From Portulaca oleracea (lineage: Eukaryota; Streptophyta; Magnoliopsida; Caryophyllales; Portulacaceae): a stretch of 64,000 bases of DNA. Within the stretch, counting starts at the first letter, position 1. Each line of letters starts with the position of its first letter. The notes below the pieces were generated by a model. It was not told the DNA's origin. It did not search any database and saw only the letters and a program-made list of their open reading frames with translations. Below, one piece after another: positions 13,201-23,529 of this stretch. The stretch lies in assembly GCA_029582165.1 (NCBI GenBank), contig CM055887.1, positions 9,631,190 through 9,695,189 on the forward strand, given 5' to 3'. Made by a program: the position numbers and the translations under genes.

Positions 13201-14978
13201 CCATGATCCTGATCATCCCCGGAGGGACCCACGCGGTCCGGCTTGGGAACGAGGCTCAGATCAGCCAGGACCTCAATGTGGAGAAGGGTTCAGTGTATGC
13301 GGTCACATTCAGCGCTGCGCGCACCTGTGCGCAGCTCGAGTCCCTGAACGTCTCTGTGGGTCCCCCTGACCAAGGGGGGTCGTCGTCTGCCGTTGACCTG
13401 CAGACGGTGTACACGGATCAAGGGTGGGATTCGTATGCGTGGGCGTTTGAGGCGCAAAGGGAGGATGTCAAGCTGGTGATCAGCAACCCGGGGATGGAAG
13501 AGGACCCCACTTGTGGACCCATCATTGATGATGTTGCTATTAAGAAGATGTTTGTTCCTGATAAGGTTAAAGGTATGTATGTAAGCATAATGCATGCCTT
13601 CATCTTGCTTTAACTTGCTTTCAAAGTATTTTTATCATTCATCCCACTTTCCAACTTCAAAGGGAAAGGGTAGAAAAGAAATTCCTTTATTGCTTTATCA
13701 AATTGTCAAGGTTGCAGAGGTAACTCATCAAATTTAAGTAAACCCAACAAATATAAACACTTTTTCTTTTTACTATTGCCTATACTACCAGTTTCATTTG
13801 TGCGACTCTAAAATTTTTTACATAGGTTGAATATATATTAGGTATAGTTAATTACTTTCATATTAGGTGGTATGATATGTATATAGGGCTACATTGAAGT
13901 CATTATAGATTTTTTTTTTAGTTTCACATTAAAGGGTATGACTGGATGGTTAAATTGTTTGTTTTAGCTTAGAATGTAATGTTTGTTGACACGAACAAAG
14001 TCAGGGAAAAATGTCTATCTAGTAAATCTCATCTAGTTCGTTTTGATAGATTAGGTCAATTGGAACCAGTTTATCTGTAATTTTCTAGCAACTTGGGCCC
14101 CTTTCTACTTTCTCTTTATTTTGCAGTTGGGTTTTTGAGGTATTGAATTTGGAGGTTAAAGGGCTGCAAATTCTAGCAAATTGGGCCCCCTTTCCACTTT
14201 CTCTTTATTCTGTCGTTGAATTCTGGTTTAATCCATTCAATTAACAGATTATGTAATGATTACATTTCTCTAATTAATCTGTCAACAACAGTTGATTGTT
14301 TATGATCCCCTAGCCTTAATTTGTTCTCTACACTTGATTGATGTCATGATGATATGCTTAATTCTTTCCCACATTGTTTCCACAGCGAACGCAGTCCTAA
14401 ACGGGGACTTCGAGGAAGGCCCATGGCTGTTCAAGAACGAGTCCCTGGGGGTCCTCCTCCCGACAAACCTGGACTTGGACTCGACCCCACTCCCGGGGTG
14501 GACCATAGAGTCGAACCGTGCAGTCCGATACGTGGACTCCTACCACTTCGACGTCCCCCAGGAGAAGCGTGCCATCGAGCTCCTCTCCGGAAAAGAAGGG
14601 ATCATCTCCCAAATGGTCGACACCACCCCTAAAAAAGAGTACACCCTTAGCTTCTCGATGGGCCAAGGCGGGGACAAGTGCAAGGAGCCCCTGGCGATCA
14701 TGGCATTCGCGGGTGACCAGGCCCAGAACTTCCATTACACCCCCGACTCCAACTCCACCTTCCAACGCGAAGCACTCAACTTCACCGCCAAGGCTGACAA
14801 GACACGGATCGCGTTCTATAGCGTTTATTATAACACCAGGAGTGACCATATGAGCTCCCTGTGCGGACCCGTGTTGGACGATGTCAGAGTCTGGGGGGCT
14901 TCGTGGGCCGTCAAGGTTAAGGTCGGGGTGCTGAGTTTGGGTGTTTGGGTTGTGGTTTTGGGTATGATTGTTGTCTAG
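7220..14978 (+). CDS. DUF642 cell-wall protein, three exons, GPI-like tail
   Basis: Exons are 7220-7292, 13048-13572 and 14386-14978, joined by GT/AG introns. They give 1,191 nt, or 396 residues. Exon 1 encodes a signal peptide (MAEFTPYMALLLFVLFHYAS). Exon 2 encodes the first DUF642 repeat, with LLVNGDFETPP at about residue 26, ARTCAQL, and the closing CGPIIDDVAIKK. Exon 3 holds the second repeat: NAVLNGDFEEGP at about residue 200, LPGWTIES, KEGIISQMV, and CGPVLDDVRVW near the C-terminus. The last 20 or so residues are strongly hydrophobic, as in GPI-anchored precursors. Members of this seed-plant family are secreted to the wall, and some bind or modulate pectin methylesterase. I infer the subgroup with GPI signals (Arabidopsis At1g29980/At2g34510 type). 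No frameshift or stop is seen. The start is fixed by the signal peptide and the upstream TATA box. A possible alternative is splicing that skips the C-terminal tail, but no evidence for this is seen. Confidence 0.93.
8388..8513. mobile_element. Short Tourist-like MITE (AACGCAACGC interior)
   Basis: Ends ATCGTTCTTTTATGCGTTAA and (inverted) ATCGTTCTTTTGTGCGTTGC. The interior is made of repeats of AACGCAACGTAA words. The GTTCTTTTATGCG core matches the Tourist family elsewhere in the window, but the outer GGCC is missing. It may be a relative or a clipped copy. Confidence 0.6.
9154..9390. mobile_element. Degraded Tourist-like MITE
   Basis: Left end ATTCTTTTATGCGGTAGGTT and right end ATAAAAGAACATAA are inverted. 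The interior is the CCACAC/CTCTCC-rich strand seen in other copies. The outermost GGCC is lost on both sides. Overlapping ORFs here are artefacts. Confidence 0.6.
10427..10687. mobile_element. Tourist-like MITE
   Basis: Ends GGCCGTGTTTTTTTATGCGG and (inverted) GGCCGTGTTCTTTTCTGTG. Flanks are TCA (left) and TGA (right), so the 3-bp duplication is imperfect or the palindrome extends into it. The interior GTGAGGAGAGAGAA runs match the copies at 12052 and 50193. Confidence 0.75.
11338..11594. mobile_element. Stowaway-like MITE (diverged)
   Basis: Ends CTCCCACTATTCTATATTAA and (inverted) CTCGCTCCATTATATATTAA, flanked by TA. It has diverged more than other copies and is probably old. Confidence 0.65.
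12052..12264. mobile_element. Tourist-like MITE
   Basis: Left end GGCCCTGTTCTTTTATGCGG follows TTA. The right end, inverted, reads about GCCTCTTTTCATGCGG. The interior closely matches the copies at 10427 and 50193, so these three form a subfamily. Confidence 0.75.
12280..12730. repeat. Two related TTTGGTTGA-type repeat units
   Basis: Two adjacent blocks start CTTTGGTTGATGAACTTTTT (about 12278) and GTGTTTGGTTGGGCAAAAAT (about 12497). Both contain AATTGACCA/AAATTGACAA words and end in AAGGGCTAGGGAAAG- or GAGGGCAAGGGAAAA-like text followed by a short inverted tail. They resemble two diverged copies of a non-coding MITE set side by side. The family is not recognised. Confidence 0.45.
13573..14385 (+). 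other. Intron 2 of the DUF642 gene
   Basis: 813 bp, donor AAAG|GTATGT and acceptor CCACAG|CG. It holds a short duplicated block: GCAACTTGGGCCCCTTTCTA near 14090 and a near copy at 14174, about 84 bases apart. No gene or RNA is seen. Confidence 0.85.
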
Positions 14979-15435
14979 GGTATGGTGATTAGGGTAATTT
15001 GGGTTTTTAGCTATGTATTGGAGTGAGTTGATAGCCACCTTTGGTGTGTCAAATCTGTAGCGAAGGCTATGGAGGTAGTAGTACCAGTAGTAGTAGTAGG
15101 AGGAGGGATACGATATATGTAAGGTTTAATTTGGTTGTTTTGTAATGGGCTTAATTTGTTTATAAGTGGTCTTTGATTAAATCTAAGAGTAAGTTCTGTG
15201 GTTGGTTCAGCCTACATTTTGGATTTCATCTTCTCACTATAGGAAGAACTATGCGGCCCACTTGCTTTTTTTTTTTATTTGTTTTTTTTTTTGATACTAA
15301 CAGCCCATACTGTCAGCCAAATAATAATCACGGTTAAAGTGCTTGTTTGCCATGTAGTTAAATCTTTTTTAAAATAAAAAGAAAGAAAACAAGAGATAGC
15401 GCACTAATTGAACTGTAAATGAAAAAGTCATCTTT
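14979..15435 (+). other. 3' side of the DUF642 gene
   Basis: Probable 3' untranslated region followed by spacer. A short GTA triplet run (about 15076-15098) and T-rich runs are present. No AATAAA was identified with confidence. Confidence 0.4.
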
Positions 15436-16732
15436 GGGAGTCTTGCATCTTTTTAATCGACTCATGGTCAATTTTTTTTTTAATGCATTCATGGGGTCAT
15501 TAAACTTACTTAAGTGACTGGGTGGTGACATTCCGACTATTTTAACTGAAATCCGACAAGTTATATTGAAAAAGACGAAAATGCCCTTATTTTTTTTTAT
15601 CTAATTTAACTTTATATACCCTTCCTCTCTTTCCCTCCCCCTCTTCCTCTATAGTTCATTCATCTCCAAAAAATTATAAGGATCCTCAACAGCATGTCAG
15701 CATCAGGGGATTGGATGTAGTTTGTGGTTTCAGGGGAGTATGGGTATTAAGCATCAGGCAATTTTCCTCTAAACAATCTTCATCTCTTGGGCTCTTCCCT
15801 TTCTCTAAACCGAATGAACCACTTCCATTCATTCACAGGTTCCTCTCTGACTGTGAATTCCCCGTCGTCTCTTAATCATCACATTCCAATGCAATGGAGA
15901 GATTGAACATACAGAACAATGGCAACACAACGGAAAAACCCAGAAAACTCCATTCATTCAATCACTCACAGATTCCTCTGTATGAATTCCCAGATCCTCT
16001 CTTCCATATAAATCTTGTCCCTGAGACGTCGAGGCATGTGTCTCTCATCCGGGAAGATTAAGAGTTCATACGGTATACCAGCAGCCACGAACGCATTCAC
16101 AAACCTCGCGGTGTGTCTGAATGCATTTTCATCAATCATCCCGTGGACAATCAGCAGCTTCCCTTTGATATCGCGGATGTGATGCATCACTGACCCGAAT
16201 TCCTAACCATCTGGGTTCTCGGATGGCAAACCCATGTACTTCTCGGTGTAAAAAGTGTCATAGTCGTCCCATGCAGTGATCGGGGTTCCAGCCACAGCAC
16301 AACAGAAGGTCTCGAGAAACCGGGCCAAGGACATTGCAGAAAGATACCCACCATAGCTCCAGCCGTGTACCCCGATCTTGCCGTGTTTCGCTAGATTCTG
16401 GTTGATGAGCCACTCGCCCCCCGCAAGTTGGTCTTCCGCGTCGTAGCGGCCAAAGTTGTGTTTTACCGAACCCTCAAAGGTTAAACCGCGCCGGGATGAA
16501 TGAACTACAGAGGAAGAGGGGGAGGGAAGGAAGAGAGAGGAAGGGTAGATAAAATTAAATTAGATAGAAAAATAAGGGCATTTTCATCTTTTTTAATATA
16601 ACTCGTCGGATTTCAGTTAAAATAGTCGGAATGTCACCCCCAGTCACTTAAGTAAGTTTAATGACCCCCCGAGAATGCATTAAAAAAAAATTGTGACCCG
16701 CGAGTCAGTTAAAAAAAATGTGTGGTACACCC
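15436..16732. mobile_element. Pack-MULE-like element with captured peptidase fragment
   Basis: Two arms of about 220 bp (15436-15665 and 16500-16732) are inverted copies of each other, for example CATTCCGACTATTTTAACTG on the left and its complement on the right. Termini start GGG, as in Mutator-like elements. A possible 9-bp target duplication is AGTCATCTT (15426-15434) versus AGTAATTTT (16733-16741), 7 of 9 matching. The roughly 830-bp interior holds a dead dipeptidyl peptidase fragment and no transposase, the definition of a Pack-MULE. 15666-15965 is non-coding and may be captured UTR of the same donor gene. Confidence 0.75.
15966..16493 (-). pseudogene. Dipeptidyl peptidase IV-like (S9B) fragment, dead
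   Basis: Read on the - strand, this begins RRGLTFEGSVKHNFGRYDAE and runs to EERIWEFIQRNL, the C-terminal part of the alpha/beta-hydrolase domain of a DPP8/9-like serine peptidase. The catalytic triad motifs are all present: nucleophile GWSYGGY (16344-16364), the Asp in VHGMIDEN, and the His in PDERHMPRR. It is inactive. A TAG stop (16203-16205) replaces the Tyr expected after NPDG, one codon is missing in the IDEN..FRH stretch, and the propeller and N-terminus are absent. It lacks introns across this span and sits between long inverted arms, so it is a captured copy, not a decayed local gene. The parent gene is elsewhere. Confidence 0.9.
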
Positions 16733-17021
16733 AGTAATTTTTTGCATTTCTGGGACCAGTTCAAAGAACACTAACCTTTCCAACCAAAAACTAGTGCTGA
16801 CCAATCCTAAAGATTCCGGTTTTGTTTTTTTTTTTTAATTTTTTATGTAGGGGTGAGCGGTTCCAGACAGAAACCTGGAACTTGATCGGAATCGGTTAAC
16901 GGGTAAAGGTAAGGTTCTTAAAATTCAGGAATCTGCCCTAGCGGATAAGGGTAAGGTTCCTAAATTATTACTCCGAACCAGATCCTGAAACCTATTAGAT
17001 AAGTTCATGTTTTGAGTATTA

Positions 17022-17281
17022 CTCCCTCCATTCCTCAATAATTGTCACTTTGGAGTTTAGGGAAGATTTTAAGAAAATAGTATTGAAAATGATAATTGCA
17101 TTGGAAATGATAAAAGTAAGAGTTAAGTTTCTATTTTAGTTATATAATTGTATTGGAAATTGTAAAAGTAAGAGGTAAATTTGAAAAAATGTCATTAATG
17201 TTACATTGGAATTGTAAAGTGACAGATATTGTGAAAAATAGAAAATTGATCAAAGTGACAGATATTGAGGAATGGAGGGAG
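17022..17281. mobile_element. Stowaway-like MITE, young subfamily
   Basis: Ends CTCCCTCCATTCCTCAATAA and its exact inverted copy at the right end, flanked by TA. Almost identical to the copy at 49347-49605 (about ten differences by eye), pointing to recent activity. Confidence 0.85.
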
Positions 17282-17518
17282 TAGCATCCAAGGGATCTAG
17301 AACGGACAGATCTCCAATATTTAAACATAATTTTAAAGAAATAAATAAAATTATTAAAGTGTATACATTATTCGGAATCTCGAGTTAAAATTTTTCGATT
17401 TTCACTGCTTGTAGTAAATTAAGTGTAATATTATGGTCATGATAACTAGATAGTGTGGTGTGTTTGGCGTTTAGTAGAAAATTAGTGGTTTTTGAAAAAA
17501 ATTATATGTAAGTAAATG

Positions 17519-19860
17519 TAATCTTTTTTTTTTTTTTGATAAGCGGGAGGGGGAGGTTATATTAGAGTCTCATTGATAAAGCGATACATGTCCTCTGATG
17601 CCCTTTCCATAATTGGTTCCGAAACATCAGTTATCCAAATTCTCGATAGAAAGCTCCATGGTTGCCACCACGCAATCTCATGGGCTGCTCTGTTTCCTTC
17701 CCTCCTAATAAATTGAAAACTAACATGATCAAAACTTGTACTTAAAAGCAAAATATCCCTAATTATGAGGCCTAGCTCATTGTCATCTATTGACTTATTT
17801 TTGAGTTTCTAAATCAGAGGTAAACAATCACTTTCAACAAGGATATTGCGATACCCTGCATCTTGCATTTCTTGTAAATTGAAACGGCATGCCCGAGCTT
17901 CTTCTAGCGTGGGACTTGTGAAATGTTGGCCCTGTTTCGCTCCCGCACGGATCACATTCCCGTCACAGTCCCAAGCTGCAAAGCCCCAACCCCAACAGTC
18001 CTCACCTATTTTGCACGCATCAAAATTTATTTTTAGCACACCCGAAGCTGGAGGTGTCCATCTCGTCTCGTGCACTGTACTTGTGGTTTCGATACACTCC
18101 CTGACTTCTTGGTAGCTCTTTACAAAATTCACAGCCCTCTCCCCAACCTTGGCCAAGTTTTCCTCCTTTTTGTGAATGAAATTGTTCCTCGCATTCCAAC
18201 AACCCCATAGAATCGCAAGTATTTCTCATATGATAATACTTCCCTAATATCCAGTTGGAGGGTGATGCTATTTCGCTTATCCCTTTTGACCCCCTTGCTG
18301 AAAAGGACATTTGTTTTGGAAAAATTCACCGCTTGCCCCGATGCTTCCTCATAGTTATGCAGGATATTCTTCACACACTCCGCTTGACAGGTGTCGGCTC
18401 CACAGAAGATAATGGTGTCATCAGCGAATAATAAGTGCGAGATGGGTGGAGCATTATCACAGATTTTATAGCCCCGAATGTCCCCCCACTCTACCGCCCT
18501 ACTCAATAAGATGGATAGGCCTTCAGTGCAAAATACATACAAATAGGGGGAGATAGGATCACCTTGGCGTATACCTCAGCTGGGGACAAAATTTCCCTTC
18601 AGACTCCCATTAATAAGAAAAGAGAAGCTTGGTGATCGAACGCACTACATGATTAGCTCAACCCATTCTTCACGGAAGCCCAACTTGATCATCACAGCTC
18701 GAAGAAAAGGCCACTCGACTTTATCATAAGCCTTTGAAATATCCAATTTGACAGCCATAGCACCACTAACCTTCATATCACTATTCATAGCATGGAAAAT
18801 CTCGTACACCACCAAAATGTTGTCTGAGATTAGCCTCCCTAGAGTAAACACACTCTGCTCCTCCGAGACAATCCTCGGTAGGATCGGCTTAAGTCTATTC
18901 GAGATCACCTAGGTAATCAACTTATAGGCCACATTACAAAGGCTAATAGGCCGAAAGTCCCCCATGGACTCTGGTTTGGGTTTCTTCGGGATCAAGGTCA
19001 CGTTTGTGTGGTTAAGATTGGGCGGGATGGCGTGTCCATTTAGAATAGCAAGGACACCCGCACTAACCTCATCCCCGATAACATCCCAGAACTTTTGGTA
19101 AAAGAAGGCGTTCATCCCATCGGGGCCCGGAGCTTTGTGAGGATTCATTTGAAACAGCGCTTGCTCCACTTCTGCTCTCGTATACGGTAAACACAGCTGA
19201 TCATTCATCTCATTAGTCACCTTGGTCTGGACACACTCAAGAACCCCATCCCAGTTCAAGTTTGCCGAGGATTGAAACAGCTTAGCAAAGTAGTCAATCA
19301 CAACCTCCTCAATTGATGACGGATCTGTCTGAACCACACGATCATCGTTTTTTATGCTCAAAATTTTGTTTGTCGTTCTTCTCATCGACACGTGGGTATG
19401 GAACCATCGCGTATTAGCATCCCCAAATTTGAGATAATCGGTTCGAGCTCTCTGCCACCACATGATCTCCTCCTTTCTTCGCCATTCTCTAATTTCCTTC
19501 ATGATATTGTTTCTGTCTTCCGATCCCCATCATTAGCCTGGTGGAGCCTCCTCTCTAAGTCTTGGATCTTTGTCTGCTCTCTATTCCATCATTAGCCTGG
19601 TGGAGCCTATGTGCTTGCTTCAATTTTTCCCATCAGATTATCCATCGCATCTACTCCCTGGCCCTGGTTCCAAGCAGTCTCGATTGTCTCTCTACATGAC
19701 AGGTATGTCACCCACATATTTTCAAATATGAATTTGAGCTCATGACGATCTCTTGCTATTTTTCGCGGTCTACAGCGTAGGAGTATTGGAAGATGGTCTG
19801 ATATATCCGAATTAATATGGGCGATAGAGACATCCGGGAATAACAGCGACCAGTCCACAG
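17519..19860 (-). pseudogene. LINE (L1-type) ORF2 remnant, 5'-truncated
   Basis: On the - strand the order is: the end of an endonuclease (NSDISDHLPILL, about 19800), the reverse transcriptase, and RNase H. RT has NPHKAPGPDGMNAFFYQKFW (about 19100), DFRPISLCNV, KLDISKAYDKVEW and FADD (about 18420). RNase H has LKINFDACKIGEDCWGWGFA (about 18030) and HVSFQFIRREGNRAAHEIAW (about 17690). A poly(A) tract (17523-17538, T on +) marks the 3' end. It is dead: in-frame stop at about 18908, frameshifts after the FADD block, and a small duplication of CATCATTAGCCTGGTGGAGC at 19529 and 19587. ORF1 and most of the endonuclease are missing. Confidence 0.88.
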
Positions 19861-19995
19861 TTGCACATTGGACCTTGGACCTGAATGGCAGGTAATGGTA
19901 AGATTCCTAAAATCAAGGAACTTGTGCTAACAGATAAGGTTAAAGTTTCTAATTTTGGCACAGGATACCCGGAACCACTCACCACTATTTTTACG

Positions 19996-21570
19996 ATCAA
20001 TTCTTAAATTTGTTCATTGGATTCTGAACATATAATCCAATTACGAACCCAGTAGGATTTGAGCATGCACTGACCAAATTCTGTTGAAAATTGGACTTAA
20101 TAAAATTTCTGGCTGGACAGGTGGGCGAACAACTTTCCCTTGATCGAATTTTGCTTACTACAGCTAACCTTGGTCTCATACATGACCTTGACAAATCAAG
20201 CTTGATAATGTTTAATTCTCTTTTTTAAACAAGATTATCAGTAAACAACACATATATTTGGCTCGTGCGTATAATATTTTACTTTAAACCAACAAATTTT
20301 ATCAGTATGTATATTTTTTTTTCTTTGCATGTGATTTTTCCATTCAGTATTTTGAATGAATGTGTTTCTTCGTTGTTTATGTATTTCCACAAAAAAACTC
20401 ACATTTAACAATACCTGGCTCGGTGAGCAGAAAACCAAAAGACGAAATTGATGAACTGAATGTCTATTTTAACCGAATAGTGAATATTTCAAACCAAACT
20501 GTAATCCAGCAAAATTAAACTAAGTTAAAATTTCAGCTAATCGAAGCAACAAATCGATAAGTTGTCCTGTTTGATTCTAACTCATAGTTTGGAACTGTCG
20601 GATACCAAAATCAAACTGAACATTTGTTATTATTTTTACAATAAATCTTTATACTGTTAGAGTATAAAACCATTCCTGAAGCTTCAACCATCTGCTTAAG
20701 TTTTTGGTTGAGATGGTTCCACATGGTATTAGAATCAGACCTAAGCAAGAGGTCTCAGGTTCAAATCTCAGCACCCACCATATTCATTTCATCAGCTTAA
20801 GCTTTTGGTTGAGATGATTCTACATATACTACCTTATATTATCTATTACTATTTATGTTTGCGGAATGGTTGGTGGTGTGGTACCGTTTTATTCGTCAAA
20901 TGTTGAATGCTGATTGTTGATATGATTTTCACGTTACTTTGTTGTGTTGGCTTGGCTAAGAGGCCGTATCCACCGGAAATGGCTGGGCTTTGTTGCATAT
21001 TGATTTAGGCATGTACGTAACACTAGATCTAAGGATTCATTCACAAATTAGACAAGTCTAAAGCCCATTTCTCTCTACTAAGCATTCATTACTAATATAT
21101 TGTATTACCTAATGTTGATATTCTAAGTATTCATACACAAAAGCTATGTTCTGTCAGTTTATTTTTTAACACATTAATCACCTTATAAGGAAACCTGTCA
21201 ACTCATTTGGATGTGTTAGTTTTGGGTCGGGTTTAGCACGAGCTAATTTAGGGTATATTTAGGTTTTGAGTTTGAAAATATTGTTCACAACCTTAAATTT
21301 TCAAATGGGTTCAGGTCGATTTTCAGGTTGGATTAAATATTATCAAGTATTTATAAGTATCAAAGATATAAGATTTAATTGATTGAAAAGATTTGTGGTT
21401 ATGTCATCCAATAATGATTGAGGAATAAACCTACTGATCTCACAGTAATTTTTCAAAGATTTAGATCATTTAAATCTTATTTTAGCAAACAGTGACCACC
21501 TCTTAAAATGGTTTATTATGATAAAAAGAACAGTTGGAAATTAAAATCATTGGAAACAACTGTATATTTA
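19996..21570. other. Intergenic; tRNA-like box B and short direct repeat
   Basis: No gene. A direct repeat CTTAAG(T/C)TTTTGGTTGAGATG occurs at about 20696 and 20797, flanking GGTCTCAGGTTCAAATCTC, which resembles a tRNA-type box B. Such blocks occur in plant SINEs and near copia LTR ends, but no complete element could be outlined. Confidence 0.35.
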
Positions 21571-21782
21571 CTCCCTCCGTTCCATATTAATTAACACTTT
21601 AACTAACTTATGTTATTCCAAAATAATTGTCACTTTCATATTTCCAATACCTAAATAAATTATTTTACATTATTTATTAGAGAGAGAAAAGTCAAATACA
21701 ATTGATATTTGATAGTTATTATAGTTAAATATTGGTATGTGTAAAATCTTCAATTCCGTCAATTAATTTGGAACGGAGGGAG
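21571..21782. mobile_element. Stowaway-like MITE
   Basis: Ends CTCCCTCCGTTCCATATTAA and (inverted) CTCCCTCCGTTCCAAATTAA, flanked by TA. 212 bp, AT-rich. Confidence 0.85.
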
Positions 21783-21911
21783 TAATAGTTAAAACCACCG
21801 CAACTTAAAAATCATTGAGGTAATTTAGAGCTTGATTTGGCTTAAGCCGACATTCTCAGGCTAGGTCTATAGCCATATAAGAGTGAGTTTAAGGCCACCT
21901 CTCTTAAATGT

Positions 21912-22193
21912 TTTGGATATGTTTGGCAACCAATTGGCAGTAGGTAATAGTTTGAATTAGTTGTTTATAATAGCTGAATGCAGAAAAAATGTTTGATGAA
22001 GTAATTATTAGCAAAAAATTATTTCAAAAAGGTTCTCAAATAGCCTCTTAAATACTAGCTTATTAGGTCTAAAAACCTAATTTGAAAAGCTACTTACCAC
22101 AGATTTCATCTAGCTTTTGATTTTGGACAAAAACACTAACAATGATTAAAAAAAAACTAAAAACTGCCTCAAAAAATTGGTAGCCAAGTACCT
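21912..22193. mobile_element. Candidate MITE, family unknown
   Basis: The left end GTTTGGCAACCAATTGG and the inverted right end TACTTGGCTACCAATTTT match loosely. The interior is AT-rich and non-coding. No target duplication was recognised. 22194-22906 is AT-rich spacer with no gene seen. Confidence 0.4.
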
Positions 22194-22906
22194 GAAAATT
22201 TGCATACACCTCCTTCAGGTTTATGACATTTATAAATCCAACCTTGACATTTCTAAGTTAATATTTATCAACCCTAAACTTTTGAACAAATTTTATTTAG
22301 GTTCCTTTTTAGTAAATTAGCAAATTTTTCGGTGAATGTATGATATGTGATGAAACTTATTTGTTATAATTATCATCATTTCAGCAAACAAATTTCTTTT
22401 TAAATCACAAAATTCACTAAAAAAGTTGTTAATAAAGTAGCTAAATAAAATTAGTACAAAAACTCAAAAATGGTAAATATTTACTAAAATGCGATAAGAT
22501 TATATTTATAAATATCATAAATGTGAAGAGATATAAGTAAATTTGTCTCCCATCACCTCCATTATTCAAAAAATGCAACTTTTCTTTCAAGTAATTTCCC
22601 TTTTAAGCCATCTATTTTGAATTATGCCCACTTAATTCGCGCACTAATATTGTATAAATTGAAACGTGGACTAGAAACTACTAGAATTAACTAGAAAAGA
22701 AAAGGTTCACATCATTGACGATGGAGATTACTTCAGCAATCGGATTTGGCACCCTGGCAAAGTAAGCTATACAAATGGATTAAGCAACTCAATAATCTGG
22801 ATGAACAAGATAGTATCTTCATTAGCTGGCCTGTCCTAATCCGTATAATAAGTGGTTACTTTCACGCACCAATCCAATAATTTAAATTAGCAACAATAAA
22901 CATGTA

Positions 22907-23410
22907 CTACCTTCGTCCCAAATTAAGGGTGTGCATTATTCGGTTTTGAACCGAATAAACCGAAAACCGAACCGGTTTGAACCGATTCAAACCGGACCGA
23001 TTTTTATTCGGTTCAACTTTCGGTTTGCACTTTAGCCCTTATTCGGTTTTCGGTTTGACTCCTTCCGGTGAAAGTCCCGTAAGAATGTGTGCATTATTCG
23101 GTTTTGAACCGGATAAACCGAGAACCGAAACCGAACCGGTTTATTCGGTTCGGTTTTTGGTTTGGACTTTACCCCTTAATCGGTTTTCAGTTTATTCGGT
23201 TCGGCCCAGTTCGGTTCGGTTTTGAACCGATGAACAGCCCTATCCCAAATTGTTTGTCCATCTACCTAACTCCCTTGTTCCAAACTGTTTGTCCATTTTA
23301 TAATTCCAATGATTGTAATTCTTGTACATTACACATTTTTCACCCTATTTCCCATGATCATTGGACTTTTAAATATAGTTGGATGGACAAACAATATGAG
23401 ACGGAGGTAG
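22907..23410. mobile_element. Stowaway-like MITE split by an insertion
   Basis: Starts CTACCTTCGTCCCAAATT after TA and ends GGACAAACAATATGAGACGG followed by AGGTAG and TA. It is the same subfamily as 41548-41796. The interior is interrupted by the hAT-like insertion at 22925-23242. Confidence 0.75.
22925..23242. mobile_element. hAT-like MITE made of CGGTTTGAACCG words
   Basis: Starts AAGGGTGTGCATTATTCGG and ends TGAACAGCCCTA, partly inverted. It is flanked by TCCCAAATT on both sides (22916-22924 and 23243-23251), the duplicated Stowaway target. The interior is short inverted words of TTCGGTTTGAACCGAA and AACCGGTT, making ORFs here spurious. Confidence 0.75.
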
Positions 23411-23452
23411 TAACTAATTTTAAATATATCACCTTTTTTTTTTGGAAATGTG

Positions 23453-23529
23453 CTCCCTTCGTTACATATTAATTGTCACCTCTGTGTTATTAATTTTTCA
23501 ATACATATAATATTTTATTATACAAAAGT
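23453..23529. mobile_element. Left part of a Stowaway split by LTR and LINE
   Basis: CTCCCTTCGTTACATATTAA begins a Stowaway whose further parts appear to be 24944-25004 and 31177-31256 (ending about GACAATTAATATGGATTGGA). The order and text match intact copies. The assembly of the three parts is inference. Confidence 0.55.

Larger units (their letters stand above)
16848..19987. mobile_element. hAT-like element with nested Stowaway and LINE
   Basis: Ends TAGGGGTGAGCGGTTCC (16848-16864) and inverted TAGTGGTGAGTGGTTCC (19971-19987) agree at 15 of 17. Flanks TTTTTATG (16840-16847) and TTTTTACG (19988-19995) form a near-exact 8-bp duplication. Both outer parts share the internal text GGTAAGGTTCTTAAAATTCA-like, so the original MITE was probably about 400 bp before the Stowaway (17022) and LINE (17519) inserted. 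Confidence 0.7.

Noticed and set aside
14397..15038. 213-residue ORF on the - strand
   Set aside because: Antisense shadow of DUF642 exon 3 caused by its GC-rich third codon positions.
20740..20800. Possible tRNA gene or SINE (box B-like GGTTCAAATCTC)
   Set aside because: No box A at the right distance and no cloverleaf; only a weak tRNA-like phrase between short direct repeats.
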